Shown: piece after piece, positions 1 through 12,999 of the stretch
Layout: each line of letters begins with the position of its first letter
Numbering within the stretch: position 1 is the stretch's first letter
Source of the DNA: Ophiodon elongatus
Taxonomy: Eukaryota > Chordata > Actinopteri > Perciformes > Hexagrammidae
DNA: 64,000 nt
NCBI GenBank assembly: GCA_016806645.1
Contig: JACSYO010000570.1
Coordinates: 4,840,001-4,904,000 of the forward strand
Direction: 5' to 3'
Translations under genes and position numbers: made by a program
Notes under the pieces: generated by a model
What the model was told of the DNA's origin: nothing
Databases searched by the model: none
Seen by the model: only the letters and a program-made list of their open reading frames with translations

Positions 1-960
1 AGAAAAGAAAAAAAAGAAAAACATCTCGCTGTCTCATTAATTGGAGACTGTGCCAGATGCCCAGCGGCTACAGATGCTGCTTCCTGCACAGCTGAGAGAA
101 AGAATAGAGAGAGAGAGAGGAAAAAACAGAGATGGAGGAGGGTGGAAAGTGAAGGAGGAAATGGCGGGAGGCAGGACGGTGAGTCGGGAGTGAGTGATAG
201 GAGAGAAATCTAATATTGACAAGGTGATTCAGAGGAGAGTGTGAGATGTATGGATGGGTGTGTGTATATGTGCACGACTGCATGCGCAACTACTCGCTCA
301 CGTCCATGTGATGCTCTACAGGGTTCTGGATGTTGCTGGGGGGTTGGGGGTGGGGGCGCTGCTTTACTAGGCCAGATTTATAATGGTTAGAAAAGCTTGA
401 GAAATGTTCTTTATGAACTTGTTGTGAAGGATGCCTTGTTAGCTGGAAAACCAATACTTTAAGGACTCTCTCTGAAGGTTGTAGGGCCATGACGGCTTTA
501 GAATTTATGCGGTGCCTTAAGGCTTCCTCACTTCACTCTGGTGCTATGTAGTTATGAAGCTACGCAAATATTTCTGTTATTTAGTGCCCACGATATTCAA
601 TCTCGTTGATATTGAGTTTGTGGTTCTTCAACAATTGAAAAATTACACCAAAAAAATTGTTTTTACAGAAAGAATGTCCTGGTTACTAAGTTCCTAGTTT
701 TCAAAAGCAACTATTTGTTCATTATAAAGTACTTTCACAAAACAAATGCACACAGTGAGGTGTTCTCCAGAACAGAGGTTTTCAAAATACGGGGTGCTGG
801 GAGTAATGAAGGGGGAGTAATATGTGAGGTGAAAGTGCATGTCACCGTTCTAGAAGCAGGAAGTTAGTTATTGTAGTGTGGCCCTCTGATTATGATCGCC
901 CACCAACACGGTTAGCAATAGGAGCAGCAGGTGACGTAAAGCTCATAGAGGAAATAAAAG
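1..960. other. Non-coding, purine-rich at the start
   Basis: Presumed upstream intron of the cornichon gene. It has A/G-rich low-complexity sequence in the first 200 bases (GA runs near 104-121). A segment near 770-830 vaguely resembles a hAT-type transposon end but has no partner end. No exon or RNA gene is seen. Confidence 0.5.
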
Positions 961-1445
961 AATAACTTTGGTATTTTTTAACCTGGACCCTATTTTCGCA
1001 TGTTTTTGTGTCCAAGTGACTAATGGTGACAACACTTTTGGAATTTGGTCCAGTATTGAAGTAGAACCCTTCATAAAGCAGCCGCTCAACGGGCTGCTAC
1101 GGCCATTTGCGCAGCGCCAATGTGGCGTTATGTCCAATGAAGGTGCTGGTTTTTGCAACTGACAGGATCACGTTGTGATTATAAGAGTGTGAGAACATCA
1201 TTGAAACAACCTCACAGAAATATGAAATAATTTTATTTAACTTTCAATTGATCTCTTTGTTATTGTGTCTTAGTACCGCTCAAGGCCCCCTTTTTTTCTT
1301 TTTCGGGCTGCAATTTTTACATTGCAGACCATTCAGGGGTCTCTGTCTGCTGTGTTCTCTCTCAATGCTGGCCCAATTAAAAAAAATATTGCCTCTATCA
1401 GTCACTTAGACACAAACATAGGAATATAGGGTCTCGGTTGAAAAA
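961..1445 (+). repeat. Dispersed fish repeat, family B copy 1
   Basis: Starts with a segment like ttaacctggaccctatttt, then tgtgtccaagtgactaatgg and a string of blocks that reappear, diverged, at 15449-15498 and 16055-16265. The uninterrupted copy here shows what the interrupted intronic copy looked like before insertion. No coding capacity. The right boundary is approximate. I recall it as a common non-autonomous element in bony fish. Confidence 0.6.
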
Positions 1446-1760
1446 CACCAACGTTAGCCCCTCTTTGAGTAATCAAGTATGGGCCTTGCAAGGCCTGTAT
1501 CAGCTGCCACTTGGATGTACAGGGCAACCCTGATGTCTCCACTGACCCTCAGACATGAGGAGAAATAGTAGCTACCTGTGTTTAAAGTGTCTCAAAGCGT
1601 GACAGAGCAACATGTAGACAGACTATGAGCCAGGCCTTAGTAGAGGAACCTTAATTAGGTCAATATATCGTCTGCAATGATGTAACAGAGTGGTCCATTA
1701 ATGGAGGACATTTCCATGTTTATTAAAAGAATACGTTTATGCCAGACTAAAAGCTCTCAA

Positions 1761-1782
1761 TGTGTGTGTGTGTGTGTGTGTG
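1761..1782. repeat. (TG)n microsatellite
   Basis: Eleven TG units followed by a TGGG-rich tail; 93 bases before a longer tract at 1875. Confidence 0.97.
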
Positions 1783-1874
1783 GGTGGGTGGAGGGGAATT
1801 CCAAGAGTGGCTGGCCATGTAGTCCTGTAGTTTTTCAAAATGCTTTGGTTGTCAGCTGAATTCTTTTCAAGGTC

Positions 1875-1893
1875 TGTGTGTGTGTGTGTGTGT

Positions 1894-1931
<38 letters not shown>
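1875..1931. repeat. (TG)n microsatellite
   Basis: About 57 bases of TG with a single TATG interruption near 1898. Confidence 0.97.
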
Positions 1932-1932
<1 letters not shown>

Positions 1933-3949
1933 CTTCGTTGTGAGGACCAGCAAGTTTTTAACCACAGTGAGGACATTTTCGGAAAGTGAAGACATTTTGT
2001 CCGGTCCTCACTTCTTGCATGTGTGTGTTTGGATTTTCATACTCTGAAAAATGTGTCCACACTGAGCATCTCTTTATGTCTTTGCCTTAAAGCAAGACAT
2101 GTTCGTAAAATAAATTAATACATGTTTTCTTTTAGTCTGTTACCTTTGCTCAGGGGAATTGTGAAACAAACGGTGCCAATAGTGCTTTGTTATTGTTAAT
2201 GACATATTATTAGCTAATATATGTAGCTGATCGTTAACTGTTAGTTAACCTTGTTTACCTCATCAGTCACATGTGCATGTATGTTTTGTATAAATACATG
2301 GGAATTATATTCAGCAACTCATTACAAAGCCCTTCTGTCACATTCAGAGTACATTGAGATTCATTTTCAAGTGCATTGTTGAAGATTTCATACATGCATG
2401 AGTCATCTAATTGACCAACTGAATTAGTAAATGTACATTGTAATTCATTTATGACAACCAAATGTATGCTCATTTCACAGTTGTGAAAAAAAACAATGTA
2501 CATGTATGAACATGCATAAACCACATGTAGGCAAGTTTCATGATCGAACAGACCACATGCATAATGATGGCAGCTTCCTGGTTGAACTGCATTACCCATC
2601 ATACCCTGCAAAACATAATCTGAATATTTAAATGAGTGAAATTTTCTGTGACGGGCCCATGTGGACTAAAGGCTGCCACTATCTCAATGCAACTGGTCTG
2701 TTACATTAATATACATTCATCCATCAATACAGAATCGTGTTCATTTGTGTCAGCTCTGGGGTCCATAAAAGACCAATTTCTCTCCTATAAAAAGTAATGA
2801 GGCATTCTCGTATCAGTACATAACAGCTCTCTCTCAAAGCAACAGGCAGCAGTTGCAATTCCCGTTTCCTGTTTTCTCACGGTGACTTTCCTTGAGTGAT
2901 CATTTTCTGTACGACATATTTTTCTGTTTCGGAATTCTTACAGCCCTACAGAAAGAAGTCTCTCTGGGATGTAAGAGCTCCAGGAAACATCCTACAATTC
3001 CCCAAACCCACTCTGTTATTAATTACTTCCAGGTTTTTCTCTTCGGGTGACAGTGCACATCTTCATTTTACACAGCTTTAAGAGAGAGCTGGTTTTGTTT
3101 ACAAATATTGATTATGCTAAGAGCATAGCAATAAAACACGCTGATTCTATTATAGGGTGGATTTTCTCTGTGTTTTTAAATCAGTCAGCAGGTGATGAAT
3201 GGTTGTAATTGGAAACGGGAGAAAACATTTTATTGGAAATTCATCATAAAGAGATATTGAAAATTATAGTTAGACTCACTTTTATGCAGAGCAGTTGGAG
3301 GTTTAATTCACTTACTGAGCTGACTGGATTTAGATGAATAAACCCCAGCGCTGATACAATTAGAACCACATACGTGACCTGGGTGAAAATATATTTGAAT
3401 ATGCATTCAGATACTTAATCAGACACAAGATAAATCAAACCATCGGAGTATGCTTACATTATTCTGCTGTAAAAACTGAGGCCGAAGCAACATCCTCACC
3501 GGTTGATGATTTTCCTTTGTTTTCCACATCCATGATGCCACAAATGTCCGTTTTCATAATGATTAAAATACTAAAGATTCAATTCAACATTTACACAGCC
3601 TAGGCACCTGAGCAAGCTGTGGAAGTATTGTATTCAACTTTTTTCCCTGCACAGACAAACAGTGTTAACATTCCACGCAGTTAGTAGATCTGTAAAAATA
3701 AGAAAAAATACCTTTTTACCAGATAAAAGGTAAAAATAGTGTCTGGACTTCCCCTAAGGTCTGTATACGCAGTCTGACTGAATCACAGTACACCTCAAAG
3801 GTTGCTTGCGTCACACAGATGGGGCTGGGAAATGAAGAGTAGCCGTAGCTGTTTAGCTTGAATTCTACAGTATGTTGAGAAAAATGTGAGGTTGGATCTG
3901 GTATTTTGTTGGAGTATAACACTTTTGGGATTTACAAAACTTGACAAAA

Positions 3950-4270
3950 ACTTTCTGGGACAAGCAATGCACATGTTAGGTCCATGTGATCTCATAGAAA
4001 TACGTGAAATAACCATGATCTATGAACAGCACATTAAGTGGCGGTGTCACGTAATAAAGAAAAGAAAATAGCTTCTTGTGTAGCCTATACGTCATTTAAA
4101 ATAACCCAACTTTGACTTTTGGGTTCATTCAGGACACCAACACCGGTCTCCTGGGTGAAAGTTGCATGTTGGTGGCACGTAACATGTAAAATGACATGCC
4201 ACAACGAAATCAATTTAATGTTAGGTTTAGGCAACAAAACTATTTATTCAGTCATCACATACAATACAAT
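3950..4270 (+). repeat. Family A dispersed repeat fragment
   Basis: Contains the family core ggtctcctgggtgaaag (4145-4161) preceded by 'aggacaccaacac', and a 'ttaggtttaggcaacaaaac' block (4220-4239). The same blocks occur at several other places in the window (near 12590, 14140, 19190, 40080, 61505), which is why I call it a dispersed family. No coding capacity; class unknown to me. Confidence 0.6.
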
Positions 4271-4996
4271 GAGTAAAGCCTATATACAATCTAGTATACA
4301 ATATGACTGAAAACGTATAGGCATAAGCATAATGCTTATATACTCCTATCCTAAATTCTTATCAATTAAGTAACCCTCAAGATAATTAGATATATAAGAA
4401 AAATAAATATATATTTAATTCCCACTTGTAACCCTCAAAAATAGCTTTATAAAAAATCCTTTTGAAAACCAAAAATGAGTTACACATTCTTACATTTATG
4501 ATAGCGTTGTTCCATAATTTAACTCCTACAATAGAGATACATCTTAATTTAATCTTATCCCTAGACTCCTATACACTAGGGTGTATGGGTTGCATACTAG
4601 GCCGAACATCATCTGTAGCGACACAAAATAACATAATTAGCTGATGGGGTAATACTTGGCTTTGAAAGTAATGCTAGTTTACTAAAAGACGGTTGTATGC
4701 TAACATTTGCCGCCAACGTTAGGGAAAATAAAGACTATTCCTTACACTTTCACTAAGCAAACAATGAAACAACTGTTCAGGAAAGTGGTATAGCGAAAGG
4801 TCAATTTCGACAAACATATTCAACAATTTCACCCACATCTGCTGCATGATGGTGTCCGCCTAACTCATCATGCCATCTTTTTCCATACTATCTCCTTCCC
4901 AATTTTCTCCCATCATCTCCCTCCGCCTCCTCTCCCCCTTCCCGGGGTCTGGAACGGGTCAACTACCCGCGATGTGGTCTTTGCCCTCTGTGGTAG
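4271..4996. other. AT-rich non-coding lead-in to the cornichon exon
   Basis: AT-rich to about 4700, then a long C/T-rich tract (4865-4945) that belongs to the splice acceptor region of the exon at 4997. Nothing else recognised. Confidence 0.5.
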
Positions 4997-5140
4997 GTAC
5001 TTCCATTCCCCAACGGACACTAAGGAGCTGCTCTACGACCCGGCATCGGTGATGAACGGCGACACGCTCAAGTTCTGCCTGAAGGAGGCCTGGTGCAAGC
5101 TGTCCTTCTTCGTCCTCTCCTTCTTCTACTATCTCTACTG
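4997..5140 (+). CDS. cnih3: Cornichon family AMPA-receptor auxiliary protein, penultimate coding exon
   Basis: The exon encodes 47 full codons plus split codons at both ends. It starts with the last base of an Arg codon after a pyrimidine-rich tract ending in ctctgtggtag and ends in TG before the donor gtgagc. The peptide runs YFHSPTDTKELLYDP, then VMNGDTLKFC, then KEAWCKLSFFVLSFFYYLY. This is the cornichon C-terminal third: the loop after transmembrane helix 3, the KE-WCKL motif and the aromatic last helix. Known role of the family: ER export receptors that load cargo into COPII vesicles; CNIH2/3 also stay with AMPA receptors and slow their gating. The YDP, DTL and AWCK residues and the following CMIY favour CNIH3 over CNIH1 or CNIH2. 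Several positions that are nearly fixed in vertebrate CNIH3 differ here (Leu for Gln before KEAWCK, Ser-Phe-Phe-Val in the helix), so a diverged fish paralogue is possible. The preceding exon was not found upstream and presumably lies outside the window. Confidence 0.92.
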
Positions 5141-5894
5141 GTGAGCATGTGGCAAGAGTTGTGGGACAATAATTGGATTACATGTGAAGACATTACATTA
5201 ATCTGATCACAACAGAAAGTAAAACACTTTCAAAACAAACCCAAGCTTTAACAAAAAAAAGATATTGGACTAGTATTTGAAGGGAAATGGAGAAAATGTA
5301 AAACTTTTTGAAAAATGACCACCACACACGTCAGATGTTTGATCCCCAACCCTATTTCTATCCCATGGTTATTTCACTAGTTTTGATTTCTCAGCCCCCA
5401 TGAAACAGTGCAAATCACTGAATAAAGTAACCATTTCTCTGTCAATCACATGCAAGTTCTCACACATACTGATCTATGAGGTTACCTAGGTTTACTATTA
5501 GGCCCACTACTGCTATTGCATGTGATGTTGAGAGAATTTGATTATTTACTTCATTGATAAGCACTAACAGAAGGCTTAAGTGGATAGCAGAGGGATACAA
5601 CTGCTACACATTGATACAAATTCATTATTCTGTGTTTTCTGTGTCTAATGTTTTTACTAAAATGTTCTGCTGTCACGTGATAATGATGCACACAATGTTC
5701 CTGTCCTTCTCTAATAATGCTGTTATTAATCACTCCGGATTCTTGTTCCATGTGTCATGTGGTGCTGCAGTGTGTGGAACCTGGATATATCCCTCTAATA
5801 GGTCTTATCAATGGAAACACTTAAAGGTACAATCTTTTTTTTTTTTTACACCTTTTATTCTATGGTAGTAAATGGAGACAGAATAGCGTTATTC

Positions 5895-6650
5895 TTAAAG
5901 TTACTACAAGGAACTTTTAACTGGTTATGAAACAGTCTAAATGAATATGGATGCCTCTATATGAGCTACATAATGAACATCAGCGAGATGATTGACTATT
6001 TCTGTATAGTTATTCTTCGGGTTCAATTCCCCGCAATATTAGGTGAAACGATTTACGTCACGCCAGGTTCGCCAGAAACTCCTTCTGCTCACACTCTAGC
6101 GGGGCCTCCAGCAGCTACCAGCCCACCGCAAACAGACCCAGATCCGGCTTCGGTGCCTCCTTCGACCCGCAGTCGGTGCTCTGGTGGGTGGTGGAGAGCT
6201 TTGCACCTGGCGGCAGCAGCTCTTCCTCCAGCTTCGACCTTGCTGCTCCACCGGGCCCCGGATGATCCAAATGGGACCGGCCAAAGACAAAGCGGTGTTC
6301 AGGGAATTCTTCCCGTGGTCCAGGACGACCTGTACATACGGCTGGAAGTTCCACCGTGTGCCGATTCCCGTGGTATGGCGAGAAGCTGCAGCGGGACAGC
6401 TGGGTCAGTCACCACGCTGCTGGAGGCCCAGGCCGTATTGTAGGGAAGGACGGTAGTGCCAGAACCAGGACAAAGCTGGGCATACTGTCAGATCCTACTG
6501 CAGTAAAATTAACGGAAGTTTTCTAAGGGTAGTCCGGCCGCTGCTGATATTTATGAAAAGGTGTGCTTGCGCTCATGGAAACACTGCCGCTTGTGTCCAC
6601 AGGGGGCGCCATATTCAACACAAAATGAAGGTTCCTTGTAGTAACGTTAA
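5895..6650. mobile_element. TTAA-flanked inverted-repeat element (non-autonomous DNA transposon)
   Basis: The left end TTAA-AGTTACTACAAGGAAC (5895-5914) is mirrored on the right by GTTCCTTGTAGTAACG-TTAA (6631-6650): a 16-base terminal inverted repeat with one mismatch, flanked by the same TTAA, which reads as a target duplication. TTAA duplications are typical of piggyBac and Kolobok superfamilies. The GC-rich interior (6060-6460) has overlapping open frames on both strands (up to 160 codons on plus) but none resembles a transposase I know. It lies in the cornichon intron. Confidence 0.75.
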
Positions 6651-7629
6651 GAAAATTTGACCCTAATAGTCTTCCATATGGCCACCACAGTTGATAAAGG
6701 CCAAGTTTGCTCTTAATGTGCCATGAGGGACTGTTGTGACTAAATGGATTTTAGCTTTAACTGATCTCATTTTTGTGGGGCCAACGTGGGTTCCAGATTG
6801 TAGCTATTAGTGGCCAGACAAGGCAGCATTACCACAGAAGAGGGCTTTTGCAGACACATTAGTCCATTACCCAAAAAGGATTGCAACTTTAACATTGAGT
6901 TGTTCTTGTATATGTGTGATAATGCTACGAGTAAACATTTGACAACATTGATGTGGTGATGCAATGTATTTTTAGGCAGTAGGTACTTTGTTAATAGTGA
7001 TGTTAATATGTTTATCACACAAGTAGAAAATATTTTGATAAAAGTAGCATTAGCATTACATCTAAAAATCAATATATTGCCAGAAAGATAGGTTGATGTT
7101 TCATTTTCAATGCTTACGTGAATTGTTTAAAGAAAATGTTTGGTTATTTTAAATGCAATTTTTAATTACTTTCCCTTGGCAAAAGATCATTGTCCTTATG
7201 GCTACATCTATTATAATATTGATATTATCGTAAAGAAGATGTCTTTCCATTTACAACACAGAACCCCTTCACGCAGATGAATGCAGTTAATTGTTTGTTT
7301 TCCACTTACAGCAGCATCGATATTTAATATCAGTTAGATATCACAAAGACTAACATTATAGACGATGAGGTTATAGCATGCTCCTTCTGGCGTGGTACAG
7401 TGGTAGAAATTAGAAGGAAAAAAAAGAAAAATAGCTCATGTTTTATGCTCATCTGCTCCATCGTCATACCAGTACCTACATCAATCAGTAGGTGTAGTCA
7501 AGTAACCTGTATTGTAAGGAACCTTTTTAGGTGGATTTTAAAGGCGGTTTTGCATATCTTTTGAGTTCATTAACTAAAACATGCAGAGAAAAAATATATG
7601 CAATCTTTTTGCATTTCAGATGTGTTCTG

Positions 7630-8198
7630 AAGGGGAGACACTATGTTGATTTGCTACCTTAACATGTCGTCTTTCAGACTAGTGGAAAGAAAACATTTAG
7701 GTCTTTATTTTACTACTTTGTCTCTTTGTCTTTAGATTTCTGATAAATTCACCAAAATGTTGCATTAGATAATACTTCATTTTAATATTTAAACATAACA
7801 TTTAAAAAAACTTGCAATACAAAAAAAATAGTCTTAATTTAAGTAATGAGCTGGTGAAGTTTCATGGTGATATTTATTAGTTCTTTTTTTTTTTACCCTA
7901 TTCTATATATATATATGAACTTCACTATCACTTACTTACACATATTTTATGAGATGTATGGTATATGGTATAGATATTTATATATATTATAAAATATATA
8001 TAATATATATATTTTATATATATATATATATTATAAATATATATATATAAATAAATATATTTATAGACATTTGTATATTTAAAAATAGAATTTCAAAAAC
8101 TTGTAATACAAAAAATCTTAATGTAATTAACCAACAGGAGAAGTTTCATGGTGATATCTATATTTTTTGTATCCCATTGACAGGTAGTGTCTCCCCTT
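7630..8198. mobile_element. MITE with 14-base perfect terminal inverted repeats
   Basis: AAGGGGAGACACTA at 7630-7643 is perfectly inverted at 8185-8198. Inside, two diverged copies of a block containing 'gtttcatggtgatat' (about 7800-7880 and 8090-8170) flank a TA-rich microsatellite, so the element has internal direct repeats or arose by fusion of two copies. It has no open frame of note. Confidence 0.75.
7975..8060. repeat. (TA)n-rich microsatellite
   Basis: Imperfect TA/ATA tract inside the 7630-8198 element. Confidence 0.9.
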
Positions 8199-8828
8199 AA
8201 ACACTCCATGTAGGGGCTTTAACAAAAAATTTCAAATGTGGTATGTGGTAAACCATGATTCATCTTGAACTTATACCATTGCTTCTCCATTCCACTCCAT
8301 CCTGCCCTGCTCTAGCTCATGCTGTGTTAGAGACCGCTGGCAGCAGCAGCAGTGAGGTACTTCTCTACAAAGCATGGTGATGGTCCATTCACTCTCAGTT
8401 CCATCAAGTTCCAGAGGGCATTTTTCTTGAAATTATCATGACAATGCTGGTTTGTTTACACAAAGGCTCCCTGGCCATCAGCTGGTTAATTAAGTCAAAT
8501 CATTTTGATGCCTTTTAGAATAAATACCCCTGTTTTTTTGTGAATAAAGCATTAGCTATATAGTATTTTTTTTGTTTATATATTTTATATTCTTTTCCTT
8601 GAGGGGCTTCTAGAGATGTTGCCTCATAACCAGATTTCAGCATTGGCGATTTAAGTTATAATAACTAAAAGAAAACTGAGACAATCAAATCTCAGTAAAT
8701 AATATGCAGTAAGTAGTTGTTTGTCAGGCTTGACTGGACCATTTTAATGTCATGCATTTGCTGAAAAGTGACAATACATTTTTTATAGATGTTGACGGTC
8801 CGTATAAACAGTGAGCCAATATTAAATG

Positions 8829-8847
8829 ATATATATATATATATATA

Positions 8848-8880
<33 letters not shown>
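8829..8880. repeat. (AT)n microsatellite
   Basis: About 52 bases of AT with one TGA break at 8848-8850. Confidence 0.97.
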
Positions 8881-8883
<3 letters not shown>

Positions 8884-9367
8884 GGTGTTTGTAAAGAACT
8901 GAACTGGAAGTGAAGTGGCCTGAAACCTGCTTCATGTTTCCTTGCCTTTGTCTCACTGACCTTTCTTCACGGCTTCCCAGGACCAAACACACTCCACTCC
9001 CCATCTCTGACCTTGAGATCCTTCACACCTTCACAATAAATCCTACTGCACGCAGCAACATATACACACCAACACACGCACAGGCGCCAAACCCCCATAC
9101 ATGCACATAATGAAATTGTGCATGCCCTCACAGACGCACAGATGAACGCATTGCTCCACCTGAGCTCTCGCCTCCACACCTGGGTGATGGGTGATTTAAA
9201 CCCCTCTATTTGGTTGCTCAGTGGAGCTGATCTGGTGCAGATGAGCCACTGGAATAACTATCAATATTGATTTTGTCAATCTGGGCACAGCAGGAGGACA
9301 GAAGCACAGGCTCAAATGGCGTTCAGCTGACCTGGGTTAAATCTATGTATTCATATATTCACCCATA

Positions 9368-10478
9368 CAGTAGACTGTATATAAAGATGGACGACGCTTC
9401 TCCACTTTCGCCCACTGTACAAAAATCAAGCCAACATATTCCAGATATTGGTGCTGCCATCTTGCGCTGGTGATGTCATTTGGAGTCTACGCAGTAGTGA
9501 TAGAGGGATGGGGCCCCGGTATCCATGTCGCGCCCATACACCCGCCCCCTAGCTGCCATGTTAGCGCCATTGTAACTGTTCGGCTAGACAGACATAACTA
9601 ACCATAATATCTCTATGAATTAATTCATCCAACAGGTCCAACATTTCCACTTATTCAGTGGCTAACCTTACTAAGTCAGGGGAAATAATGCTAAGCTAGC
9701 TAGCGACAAAGTCAGTGACTGAATAAATAATAGACTGTATTAAGATATTCATATACAGTCTGTGGTTGAAACAGACTTTCACAGTTATGGAAAGTTAAAG
9801 TTACATCTCCTCTCGGACAATTCCAGATCCCCCTGCTCCACGACCACTTCACTCAGAGCAGCTGTCAATCATGATGTCACACCCCCTTTTTATAGCATCA
9901 AATAATCAATCAAAAAGCAACTCTTGAACATACCTCAGCGTGATAAGACCTACCTAAAATGACAGAACCCATCTTTGGGGAAAAAACAGTTTGACTTGTA
10001 CTTAGATTTTTCAGTTCGGCCCATCCGCTAGCATGGAGGGGGGTTGATGACCTATACTGCAGCCAGCCACCAGGGGCCGATGGAGATGTTTTGACTTCAC
10101 TTTTGAGGATCTGTCACATCTTCAGCTGTGTAAGGTAGTTACAACAGGCCCCTAATATTATTTAAGGCATATATATATATGTATGTATATGTATATAAAC
10201 TGACTAACAAGTGGGTTTTGTTGGATTTTACAGTTGAATGAGTTACCTAGACTTAGTTTAAAAAAAGAAAAGAAACCCATGGTGACGATGGGTTTGCCTT
10301 TTCAAGGGCGTACGTACATAGCAAATGGCACACAGGTGTATTTCTGAAGTGGCAGTCTGAATCCCCCCAACACATTGCTGGAGGGGCCCCCAATCCCAAG
10401 GGCTCCAGTGCGACCACACTGCCCTCACTGTCAATATTTACACCCCTGCAAAGCATCCATCTTTATATATTGTCTATG
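9368..10478. mobile_element. CATAGACTG-type inverted-repeat element with probable internal insertion
   Basis: The left end 'tagactgtatataaagatgga' near 9371-9392 is mirrored by 'tccatctttatatattgtcta' at about 10457-10477. Blocks near 9460-9500 and 10050-10115 match the interior of a common fish element as I remember it. Between about 10125 and 10452 the sequence does not belong to that element, and the terminal block appears to resume right after it, which suggests a second insertion. 9726-9765 also holds a short facing pair of 'agactgtat' motifs. Confidence 0.55.
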
Positions 10479-12359
10479 ATTTTACCCATTCAACACATTT
10501 TGTGTACTGAGATGAATACATTTAATTCCTCAATAAATATTCCTGAACAAATTAATATATGAGAGCAGTGCACCCATTTTGTTTTAATATAAATACTAGA
10601 AGGGAACTTCCTTGCTAGTTTACTCATGTCTGCACAGTTTATATTCTACCTTGGCCCCAGGTGAGCTCTGTACTGTCTCACCCTCCTCCAGCTGTTGCTC
10701 CACTGATACTGGGTGATAATGATGCTGTGCCTGACTGACTGGTTTCCCTTCAGAATGAGACCTTTACCCTCCAATGTCTTACCTTCCTTTACTTCCGAAC
10801 TCGTCGCTTCTGTCACGGAGATGCTATGTCAGTGACGAGTACTTTTTCCCCCTGCAAGATGCGTACAGGTTTCTTGTCCAACCCCTGTGGTCTTAAAGTA
10901 ACGGTCCTTAGCATGTTGTGTGCTGCTACCTGCGTGCTATCCCGTTGCACGTTTGCAGGTAACCTTGTTTATCCTACTTGTACTTCTTCCCGTCTCCCCG
11001 GGCATGGAAAATCCGGCCTTTCTATTTGCTCACACTTGTGCACACACGAAGTTAACCTTGGGTTAATAATTGGACAGATGTCGAAAGCTAATGGGACATG
11101 AGATAAGCGACATCTGCCACTAAAAAGGAAAGTTCTTGATATGAATTTCTTTTTTTACATGCAAGGAATTATGACATTAACGTTACATTAAGATATTAAC
11201 ATTAAAAAAAAAAGAAAAAAAAAAGTCATGAAGAGGAGTGCATTTCTTACATTATTATTATTCATTAAAAGTCAGAAAATCCATCTTTCATGAATATTGT
11301 GTTCTCCACTGGTGGAGCCACTAAGGTGCGGACTAGTATGTGGTCATGGAAACACAATGCATTTTTTCAGCGAAGCAGAAGCAAATGCGTTCATGCATTG
11401 TTTTCGCTTGTATCACAATGTTCAATGAAGCATGAGTGTTTGCCAATGGACCAGATTGGATTTGAAATGTACGCCGCCGTTGGCGTTACAAGGTTGTTAG
11501 GGGACACTTTTGGTTTTGGCTATTTATTGCAGAAACACAATAAGTTTGCACACTTGAGTTACTCTTTTTATGATGTCCATGCTTTTAATCCCTTGCATTG
11601 GCTGACAAAAAAAATAACACCTGTAGCAACAGATTATATCATATAATTAACATTACTGAGGCAATAAACTTGCAAAAAGACGGTGTCCAGCACCACTGTG
11701 CGATTGGGAGTGGGCTGTGTGTATTTGTAATTCAATCACGATCAATATAGTGGCAAAACCTTTTATGCCAAAACAACCAGGAATGATAAACTCAGTGGTT
11801 GGAAAAAATATATATATTGAAAAAATTCAATATGACTTTTGTGATCATGGCCTCCAAATCGGAACTCAGCTGTGACTGCATATGTGTCCGCACTTGACAC
11901 TTCAAACCGCTGAAAAAAACGTGGCTAATCAGATTTTATTTCCAATAATTTCTTCACAATAAAAGTCCCACGTTGGTTTTTGCTGCTTACTCTTCCTCCC
12001 TGCAGTATTAGTGATGTTTTGTTGAAGAATAGCCGCTAACAAAGCTCTGGTAGTTCTGTGATGAAAACATTTAATTTACTATGAATTTTTCACAATAAAC
12101 GTCCTTGGCTATTTTGTTATTTTGAAGCTTTTATTTTGAAGCAGCAAAATCAGGGAATGCTGGGTTTTCTTCAGCAGGTCTCAGCTGGGCTCCAGCCCCT
12201 TTCCTCATTTTGGTCTCCTCGGGTGAGGAGAAAGATGATGGAGACCTATGTTTGATAAATTGCCTGGATTGTGCCCACATGCATCGGATGTTAAAAGTCG
12301 TATTGAAAGGAAAATCGTAACTGCAGCCTCAGATAAACTTGAATGCATAAATCAATAAT

Positions 12360-12740
12360 TTCAACACATTCTCACTTCCAACTCTCCAAATACCGATGCT
12401 TGGTCAGTGGCCCTACTTATCAAACCATGATGCTCCAGGTTCCCCTCTGGCATCAGTTTTTGGACTAAGAGACGGTGTATCTGTTTCCGTTTGTTACATT
12501 CATAGTGCCTTTCAGAATAGACTCCCGTGTTCACAGCAAACATACACTTGACTTTGACTTGGTTTCACACAAAACACGAACAGTGGTCTCCTGGGTGAAA
12601 GACCATCTACCCCGACCTTTCCCCTTAAAAGACTTTCTCGCTCTTCATCATCCGTCAGTGGCTCTGACCATCTCATAATAATGCGGATGGGTTTACATTG
12701 GAGTTTGTTGAAGTTGTATCGAGAAGAACTGACCAAGATT
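12360..12740. repeat. Family A dispersed repeat copy
   Basis: Shares 'gcttggtcagtggccctact' (12400-12419) with 19131-19150, and 'gtggtctcctgggtgaaag' (12583-12601) with other members. The tail 'gggtttacattggag' (12689-12703) resembles 59989-60001. Non-coding. Confidence 0.65.
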
Positions 12741-12999
12741 CTGTATTTAATGAGTTGGCTGAGAGAGGGTTAACGAGAACAAACATTCAACCCAACTGAA
12801 CATACATAATTAAACTAATAGAGAGCTTCTACCATTGTTCTTATTTCCCCTGGTAACATGACAAAAATTACATAAAGCTAGGAAAGGAATTATTATTATA
12901 TTATAAAAAAAACAATTATAGGCAAACAAGTTGAAATAATCATAAATATTTTGCAACTTAAACACATTATATTTCTTCCCAAAGTGTCATTATTTTTTC

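Larger units (their letters stand above)
1446..3900. other. Non-coding stretch with two GT microsatellites
   Basis: Besides the GT tracts at 1761-1782 and 1875-1931 it contains AT-rich sequence with no coding pattern. The segment about 2640-3330 looks single-copy and is a possible, unproven, conserved element. No exon with cornichon residues was found. Confidence 0.45.

Noticed and set aside
770..830. hAT-like end 'cagaggttttcaaaatac'
   Set aside because: No inverted partner or 8-base target duplication found.
6010..6035. 'gggttcaattcc', like a tRNA B box
   Set aside because: No matching A box at the right distance and no cloverleaf; it is internal to a DNA transposon derivative.
5961..6443. 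160-codon open frame
   Set aside because: Lies inside a TTAA-flanked inverted-repeat element, overlaps open frames on the other strand, and shows no known domain.
11290..11646. 118-codon open frame
   Set aside because: No recognisable domain or splice sites; surrounding sequence looks like old repeat.
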